From the NCBI GenBank assembly GCA_963617275.1, contig CAVENX010000035.1, positions 100,016-164,015 of the forward strand: a stretch of DNA of 64,000 nt. The letters are read 5' to 3'. The position numbers were made by a program, and so were the translations under genes. Below, piece by piece: positions 58,923 to 64,000 of the stretch. Numbering within the stretch: position 1 is the first letter of the stretch; each line of letters starts with the position of its first letter. The DNA is from Limivicinus sp963617275 (GTDB taxonomy: Bacteria; Bacillota; Clostridia; Oscillospirales; Oscillospiraceae). A model generated the notes under the pieces. The model ran no database searches, was not told the DNA's origin, and saw nothing but the letters and a program-made list of their open reading frames with translations.

Positions 58923-60041
58923 TATCCTGACAAGCTTGTACTCTCTTGTTCCAAGCCCGATCTCTTCCGCGTGCTCAAGGCAGCTTTTCCATTCGGCGTC
59001 GGGATGGGTCATATGGAAATGCTCATGGTCATGATCCGTACCGCCGAACTTTTTGAGATTGTCGTCCAGGCTGCTGCCCTCAATGACCGGCATTTTATTG
59101 CACAGATCGACACATGCCTGGTCAAGCGCGACGGGGTCGAATGAGGCGAGCATACCGACATCGGGAATGATGGGGATGTCGTTCTCGGCGTGGCAGTCAC
59201 AGTTGGGGGAAACGTCGCATATGAGCGAAATATGGAAGCAGGGGCGATCCTTGCACACGGCATAGCTGTACTCCGCTATTTTATAGTTGAGCAGTCTGAA
59301 AGAATCCTGGAAAAGCGGAGTGACCGCGTTCTTCGGGCACAGGGCAAGACATCTGCCGCAGCCGACGCATCTGTCGGTATCGATATGCGCCTTGCCGTTT
59401 TCGATAACGGGCGCGCCGTGTGCGCATATCCTTGCGCAGTTTCCGCATCCGATACAGAGCTTTTCATCGACATATGGCTTTCCGTCGCAATGCTGCTCCA
59501 TCTTGCCTGCGCGTGAGCCGCCGCCCATGCCGAGATTTTTAAGTGCGCCGCCGAAACCGGCTTCCTCATGTCCCTTGAAATGCGTCAGGGAAATGACAAC
59601 GTCCGCGTCCATGATCGCCCTGCCGATCTTTGCCTCCTTGACATATGGGAGATTTATGGGGACAAGCTGTTCGTCAGATCCTTTCAGCCCGTCGGCTATA
59701 ATAACGTGGCATCCGGTCTGGAGAGGTGAAAAGCCGTTGAGATAGGCCGTGTCCATATGGTCAAGCGCGTTTTTCCTGCTGCCGACATAGAGCGTGTTGC
59801 AGTCGGTAAGGAAGGCCTTGCCGCCAAGCTCCTTCACATAGTCCGCAACGACCCTTGCATAATTGGGACGGAGAAACGCAAGATTGCCCAGCTCACCGAA
59901 ATGGATTTTGATCGCCGCATATTTGCCGGTAAAATCTATCTGCTCAAAACCGGCGGATTTCATAAGCCGGTGCAGCTTTTGAAGCAGATTTTCGCGGGAA
60001 GAGGTTTTAAATGTGGTAAAATAAACTTCTGACGGATTCAT
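58920..60041 (-). CDS. DUF362 domain 4Fe-4S protein
   Basis: A 373-aa cytosolic protein with a DUF362 domain (about residues 10-180 and 255-330) enclosing a two-cluster ferredoxin module: CIGCGNCARICAHG (about 197-210) and CVGCGRCLALCPKN (about 224-237). It contains ISLTHFKGHEEAGFGGALKNLGMGGGSRAGK, the family core, and a His-rich C-terminal HDHEHFHMTH. Proteins of this type are frequent in anaerobes and presumably transfer electrons; the reaction is unknown. It converges with the dehydrogenase gene. Confidence 0.88.
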   Translation of the reverse strand: MNPSEVYFTTFKTSSRENLLQKLHRLMKSAGFEQIDFTGKYAAIKIHFGELGNLAFLRPNYARVVADYVKELGGKAFLTDCNTLYVGSRKNALDHMDTAYLNGFSPLQTGCHVIIADGLKGSDEQLVPINLPYVKEAKIGRAIMDADVVISLTHFKGHEEAGFGGALKNLGMGGGSRAGKMEQHCDGKPYVDEKLCIGCGNCARICAHGAPVIENGKAHIDTDRCVGCGRCLALCPKNAVTPLFQDSFRLLNYKIAEYSYAVCKDRPCFHISLICDVSPNCDCHAENDIPIIPDVGMLASFDPVALDQACVDLCNKMPVIEGSSLDDNLKKFGGTDHDHEHFHMTHPDAEWKSCLEHAEEIGLGTREYKLVRI

Positions 60042-60112
60042 ATTATCACCTCATATAAAATAATTCCGTGTTTATTAAACCATATTTCTGTGAAATTGTC
60101 TATATTTTCAAA

Positions 60113-61252
60113 TCAGTTAAAAAATTCTGTGGTGTCTATCTTCCCATAGCCGCCAAAGCTTGCCGGACAGGCAAAAATCTCGTCGGCAAGCTCGCTTCCG
60201 AGAAAGAGCTTTGTGATCTCGTTCGTCTTTTCGGTCATGTCTATATCCTCAAAAAGCTCGGGATACACGGTTTTTGCGATGAACCATGTGTTGCACAGCA
60301 CGGTTTCGTAATTGGTGTAATACGCGTTATATGCAAGCTGCAAATACATCTCGCCGTCGCGCCATGCCTTGCAGGTGTCAAACATCGTGCTGTCCTCGGC
60401 GTAGAGCGGCTTTATATTCTTCACCGCTGCCGCGTCGATTATCATAATATCCATATCCTCGCCGATAGAAGCAAACTTTTCCGCCTCGATGGGCTGAATG
60501 GCTGGGCCGGACAGATCGGTGCAGACATTGCGCACATTGGCGACCTCAAATGAGCAGAAGTTCATGGCGGTCATAAGGTGGTTGGTCGTGCCCCAGTTCC
60601 CAAGGCCGCAGATATATACGCCGGGCTTGTCTTCGTCCTTGATATCAGCGGTGCGGCGGCTTATTTCTTCGCGCTCGCTCTCGACAAATGAGACTATCTC
60701 ATCGGCGCGCTCTTCCCTGCCGAACACAGTTCCGAGAAGCTTCATACTGCCGGAAAACGCATCGTCGAAAACCGCGTTCTTGCCGGTGCTGAGCGTAATG
60801 ACGGGAACACCAAGCTGCTCCTGAAGCGCGTCGGCCTTTTCGACGTCCTCATACTCGGAGACAACGATATCCGGTGCGCATGAGAGTATCTTTTCGGCCT
60901 CCGCACTCTGTGCGTTGGGGCCGCCCACGCCGCAGGACGGGAGAGCGGAGAACACGTCTCCGTATGCAAGCATATACGGTCTTGCAACGCCGTCAAACAT
61001 TTTCGGGCGCTGCTCAAGCGTCTCGTTGTCGATATCCTCAACGCCGCAGAGCAGCGCGGTATCGCCGACATAGCTGTACATTCTGAGCGCACCTGCGCCT
61101 ATGCACACAACGTTTTCATAGCTGCCGGGTATTATTTCGACATCGCGCCCTATCATATCCGTCACCGTGATCTCATCCGATGTGTCGGCAAACGCAAGGC
61201 AGAGAGATGACAGCATTGCAAAGCAGAGAATAAGCGATAAAAATTTTTTCAC
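60113..61252 (-). CDS. Periplasmic-binding (BtuF/FepB-like) metal or cobalamin binding protein
   Basis: Secreted binding protein (379 aa) of the helical-backbone class that serves siderophore, heme or cobalamin ABC importers. The signal peptide is MKKFLSLILCFAMLSSLCLA with likely cleavage AFA/DTS; the SSLC stretch is not a good lipobox. The N-terminal ITVTDMIGRDVEIIPGSYENVVCIG and PDIVVSEY motifs match the family. The start is GTG (61250-61252) after AGGAGGTATTCCA. No permease or ATPase lies nearby, so it must work with a transporter encoded elsewhere or act alone. Confidence 0.88.
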   Translation of the reverse strand: MKKFLSLILCFAMLSSLCLAFADTSDEITVTDMIGRDVEIIPGSYENVVCIGAGALRMYSYVGDTALLCGVEDIDNETLEQRPKMFDGVARPYMLAYGDVFSALPSCGVGGPNAQSAEAEKILSCAPDIVVSEYEDVEKADALQEQLGVPVITLSTGKNAVFDDAFSGSMKLLGTVFGREERADEIVSFVESEREEISRRTADIKDEDKPGVYICGLGNWGTTNHLMTAMNFCSFEVANVRNVCTDLSGPAIQPIEAEKFASIGEDMDIMIIDAAAVKNIKPLYAEDSTMFDTCKAWRDGEMYLQLAYNAYYTNYETVLCNTWFIAKTVYPELFEDIDMTEKTNEITKLFLGSELADEIFACPASFGGYGKIDTTEFFN

Positions 61253-61356
61253 TGGAATACCTCCTGAAGTTGAACTGACCTGATTATAATCAAGGCGAAG
61301 ATATTTCGGAAGCTCCCCCGGGGGATATATCCGTTAAAAAATTTTGAACGAACAAC

Positions 61357-61385
61357 TTGACATAATATTGTGGAAGCGATAAAAT
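61357..61385 (+). promoter_or_regulatory. Predicted promoter of rny
   Basis: TTGACA (61357-61362), 17-base spacer, TAAAAT (61380-61385). Confidence 0.8.
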
Positions 61386-61582
61386 ATATCAGATAATATT
61401 TTGGGATTTCAGGGGAGAAATCCGTAAAGTATTGCTTGTTCAATTCGGACGGGCGTGTTTTATACCCCGTCTTGCGTTAGATTCAGACACTTGCACAGTA
61501 AGGCTGCCGCTTATCCCGGCAGACTGTTTTTGTCTGCAAAACCACCACAATATTTTAAAGATTGGAGGTGTGTTTTCTTACT
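61386..61582 (+). promoter_or_regulatory. Long rny leader with terminator-like hairpin
   Basis: About 190 bases of untranslated leader. CTGCCG (61504-61509) and CGGCAG (61517-61522) form a short hairpin followed by ACTGTTTTT, so some transcripts could end before rny. No known riboswitch was recognised. Confidence 0.45.
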
Positions 61583-63136
61583 ATGTCAACGACCATTTGG
61601 TTAGTTATTATTTTCGCAGTGGTCTTAGTGACTTTCGCGGCCGCGTATTATTTCAGCAGAAACGTGCGTATAAAGCGCGGTGAAAGAGAGATTGAAGACG
61701 CGGAAGAAGAAGCCAAAAGAATAATAAATGAAGCTATTAAAAGTGGCGAGAGTAAAAAAAGAGAAGCTCTCGTAGAGGCAAAGGAAGAAATGCACAAAGC
61801 CCGTTCGGAATTTGAACGGGAGGAAAAATCACGCCGTGCGGAACTGCAGAAGCAGGAACGCCGCCTTCAGCAGAAGGAAGAAAACCTTGATCGCAAGATA
61901 GACGCGATCGAAAAGAAGAACGATACGCTCAGCGGAAAGATCGCCGCCGCCGAAGCCCAGCAGAAGGAAATTGCCCAGCTTAAAAAGAGTCAGCTCGATA
62001 TGCTGGAAAAAATTTCGGGCTTTACCATTGAAGAGGCAAAGGCTTATCTCATAGCGAACGTCCGCGACGATGTCACGCACGAGATGGCAATGAAGGTCAA
62101 GGAAATCGAGACGCAGTACAAGGAAGAAGCCGATGAGCGCGCACGCGAGATAATCGCTACTGCGATACAGCGCTGCGCCGCGGATCATTCAAGCGAGATC
62201 ACCGTTTCCGTCGTTCCTCTCCCCAACGACGAGATGAAAGGCCGCATAATCGGGCGCGAGGGCCGCAATATCCGCAGCATCGAAACGCTGACCGGCTGTG
62301 ATCTTATTATCGACGATACCCCCGAGGCGATCACCGTCTCCAGCTTTGACCCTGTTCGGCGCGAAGTTGCGCGCATCGCCCTTGAAAAGCTCATTCTTGA
62401 CGGCCGTATCCATCCTGCAAACATTGAGCTTATGATAGCAAAGGCGCAGAAGGAAGTTAACGCCACTATCAAGGCAGAGGGCGAGAGAGCCGTATTTGAG
62501 ACAAATATCCACGGTCTGAACCCGGAGCTTATAAAGCTTCTCGGCAGAATGAGATACCGTACAAGCTACGGCCAGAACGTGCTCAACCATTCTATCGAGG
62601 TCGCGCATATTTCCGGCCTTCTTGCGGCAGAGCTTGGTGTTGACGTTGCAACTGCAAAGCGCGCAGGTCTTCTCCATGATATCGGCAAGGCAATCGACCA
62701 TGAGGTCGAAGGAAGCCACGTCACTATCGGCGCAGACATTGCCCGCAAGTATAAGGAGTCCGAAGAAGTTATCCATGCAATCGAAGCTCACCACAACGAT
62801 GTTGAGCCGCATACCGTTATTGCCTGCATCGTTCAGGCGGCGGACGCCATTTCCGCTTCCCGCCCCGGTGCGAGACGCGAGAATATCGAAAACTACGTCA
62901 AGCGTCTTGAAAAGCTTGAGGAAGTTTCAAAGAGCTTCCCCGGCATTGCAAGCTCCTATGCGATTCAGGCGGGACGCGAAATACGCATTATGGTCAAACC
63001 CGAGGAGGTCAGCGAAGATCAGATGGTTCTTCTTGCAAGGGACATCGCCAAGAAGATCGAGGATGAACTTACCTATCCCGGTCAGATCAAGGTCCATCTC
63101 CTGCGTGAGACTAAAGCCGTTGATTACGCAAAATAA
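61583..63136 (+). CDS. rny: Ribonuclease Y
   Basis: Membrane-anchored endoribonuclease (517 aa) that initiates mRNA decay in Firmicutes. Order: N-terminal membrane helix (about residues 5-25), long Lys/Glu/Arg coiled coil (about 30-155), KH RNA-binding domain (KGRIIGREGRNIRSIE, about 220-280) and HD catalytic domain (GLLHDIGKAIDHE, with His-Asp near 368-369, then EAHHND). ATG 61583 is used; GGAGGTG lies rather far upstream (14 bases), and an in-frame GTG at 61568 or TTG at 61562 are alternatives. It has its own promoter and a long leader. Confidence 0.95.
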   Translation: MSTTIWLVIIFAVVLVTFAAAYYFSRNVRIKRGEREIEDAEEEAKRIINEAIKSGESKKREALVEAKEEMHKARSEFEREEKSRRAELQKQERRLQQKEENLDRKIDAIEKKNDTLSGKIAAAEAQQKEIAQLKKSQLDMLEKISGFTIEEAKAYLIANVRDDVTHEMAMKVKEIETQYKEEADERAREIIATAIQRCAADHSSEITVSVVPLPNDEMKGRIIGREGRNIRSIETLTGCDLIIDDTPEAITVSSFDPVRREVARIALEKLILDGRIHPANIELMIAKAQKEVNATIKAEGERAVFETNIHGLNPELIKLLGRMRYRTSYGQNVLNHSIEVAHISGLLAAELGVDVATAKRAGLLHDIGKAIDHEVEGSHVTIGADIARKYKESEEVIHAIEAHHNDVEPHTVIACIVQAADAISASRPGARRENIENYVKRLEKLEEVSKSFPGIASSYAIQAGREIRIMVKPEEVSEDQMVLLARDIAKKIEDELTYPGQIKVHLLRETKAVDYAK

Positions 63137-63150
63137 ATACCGTAACTATT

Positions 63151-63174
63151 TAAGCCCGCTTTTAAGCGGGCTTA
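63151..63174 (+). terminator. Hairpin between rny and the GNAT gene
   Basis: TAAGCCCGCT/AGCGGGCTTA, 10-bp stem, TTTA loop, weak T content after it. Leaky terminator likely. Confidence 0.65.
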
Positions 63175-63192
63175 ATAATATGGAGGTTAAAT

Positions 63193-63804
63193 ATGGAAAT
63201 ACATATATCCACTGCAAGTCCTGACGACGCAGCTGAGCTCCTTGAAATTTACGCGCCCTATGTCAGGGACACGGCCATAAGCTTTGAGTACGATGTGCCC
63301 ACACTTGAGCAGTTCCGGCAGAGAATAGAAAAGACGCTTGAAAAGTACCCGTATATAAAGGCTGTCTCTGACGGGAAAATACTCGGATATGCGTATGCGT
63401 CTGAGTTCAAGTCGCGCCGCGCCTATGATCGCTGCGTCGAGACAAGCATCTACGTCCGCCGTGATGCGCGCAGTGCGGGAATAGGCCGGCGGTTATATGA
63501 AGCGCTTGAACTTGCGTTGAAGATGCAGAATATTCTCAATGTGAACGCCTGCATAACATATTCCGAGCAGGACTGTGAATTTCTCACCAAAACCAGTATG
63601 TTTTTCCATGAAAAGCTTGGCTACCGTCTTGTGGGGCGTTTTACCGAATGCGGCTATAAATTCGGCCGCTGGTTTGATATGATATGGATGGAAAAGCATA
63701 TCGGCGAACATACGGATGCTCCCGCTCCCGTAAAGCCCTTTCCCGAAATACGCGCCGCGTTTGAAACGGAATTGAACGGCACTGCCGTGAAAGCAGACAA
63801 ATAA
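63193..63804 (+). CDS. GNAT N-acetyltransferase, phosphinothricin-acetyltransferase-like
   Basis: A 203-aa acetyl-CoA-dependent N-acetyltransferase. It follows the PAT/Bar pattern: IYAPYVRDTAISFEYDVPTLEQFRQRIE at the N-terminus, GYAYASEFKSRRAYD, the acetyl-CoA loop RDARSAGIGRRLYEAL (about residues 95-110) and FHEKLGYRLVGRFTECGYKFGRW. Known relatives acetylate phosphinothricin, methionine sulfone or similar amino-acid analogues; the true substrate here is unknown. A 35-residue C-terminal tail is unusual for the family. GGAGGTTAAAT precedes the ATG. Confidence 0.9.
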   Translation: MEIHISTASPDDAAELLEIYAPYVRDTAISFEYDVPTLEQFRQRIEKTLEKYPYIKAVSDGKILGYAYASEFKSRRAYDRCVETSIYVRRDARSAGIGRRLYEALELALKMQNILNVNACITYSEQDCEFLTKTSMFFHEKLGYRLVGRFTECGYKFGRWFDMIWMEKHIGEHTDAPAPVKPFPEIRAAFETELNGTAVKADK

Positions 63805-63846
63805 TCCCGCGCCCCTGCCGGAGCGCGCATATAACAACACAGCGCT

Positions 63847-64000
63847 GAGACTGTCAAAAAAAGGCCTCGCAGAGTTTTTTGCCCGCAGGAAAAAAATAGA
63901 TTTGATCGTTTTCTCCGGCGGCGTGTACGTCGGAGAAAATTCTTCTCACGGAGCGAGTGTCGAATTGTTCGCCTGCGGCGAACAACCGAGGCACAGAGCG
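63847..64000 (+). repeat. MITE-like hairpin element (copy 4), cut by window edge
   Basis: Starts GAGACTGTCAAAAAAAGGC and runs to the window end. It is almost identical to the element at 42120-42320, including GTTCGCCTGCGGCGAAC and GGAGCGAGTGTCGAATTG. The right end lies outside the window. Confidence 0.75.

Noticed and set aside
1..64000. CRISPR array, prophage, IS transposase or biosynthetic gene cluster
   Set aside because: No spaced direct repeats, integrase, structural phage genes, transposase domain or NRPS/PKS/lanthipeptide motifs were seen.

Overview
The window looks like a chromosomal segment of a spore-forming, strictly anaerobic Clostridia, most likely a gut Oscillospirales-type organism. 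The evidence is SpoIIID and a YlmC/YmxH-type sporulation protein, a ferredoxin-dependent 2-oxoacid oxidoreductase, the Firmicutes core order gdpP-rplI-dnaB and tilS-hpt-ftsH, clean TTGACA-N17-TATAAT type promoters, strong AGGAGG ribosome sites and frequent TTG/GTG starts. No plasmid, phage, CRISPR array or IS transposase is visible.

Layout. 1-1.6 kb (minus): start of a 2-oxoacid dehydrogenase E3 preceded by an E2 gene, with no E1 upstream. 1.8-5.8 kb (plus): spoIIID, then a P-loop ATPase followed by a four-subunit VOR/KOR-type ferredoxin oxidoreductase ended by a 19-bp terminator. 6-10.4 kb: aldehyde dehydrogenase, MOSC protein, tRNA-Glu and tRNA-Met, cupin, LUD protein, sugar-phosphate nucleotidyltransferase. 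10.5-18.6 kb (plus): housekeeping block gdpP, rplI, dnaB, tilS, hpt, ftsH. 18.8-25.3 kb (plus): complete Opp/Dpp-type ABC importer with a glycerophosphodiesterase in the same operon. 25.4-29.1 kb (minus): LysM protein, PRC-barrel protein, Noc/ParB-like protein, dicarboxylate symporter. 29.3-31.6 kb (plus): AraC regulator and a polytopic membrane protein.

32.2-39.4 kb (minus) is a catabolic cluster: sodium:solute symporter, PepD-type peptidase, split AtuA pair, CaiB/BaiF CoA-transferase and thiolase, with a divergent LysR regulator. 40.8-42.0 kb is a glycerate 2-kinase. 43.6-49.0 kb (minus) is a LacI-controlled operon: HpcH/HpaI aldolase, TRAP transporter (dctQ, dctM, dctP), a second aldolase and a DapA-family lyase, which probably imports and cleaves sugar-acid type compounds. 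50.3-64.0 kb holds smaller units: two uncharacterised proteins, tRNA-Thr, TetR/isochorismatase/DUF3795, an XRE regulator, a second TetR, a GT28 glycosyltransferase with a CrtO-like acyltransferase, HdeD-like protein, D-2-hydroxyacid dehydrogenase, DUF362 ferredoxin protein, an orphan metal/cobalamin binding protein, RNase Y and a GNAT acetyltransferase.

The least ordinary feature is a family of intergenic elements with TGTCAAAAAA-type inverted ends and a chain of internal hairpins. Copies lie at about 12.56, 31.7, 42.1 and 63.85 kb, with hairpin-only remnants elsewhere. One copy is flanked by a perfect 10-bp direct repeat and another is interrupted by a different 277-bp inverted-repeat element. 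These look like small non-autonomous mobile or structured-RNA elements.
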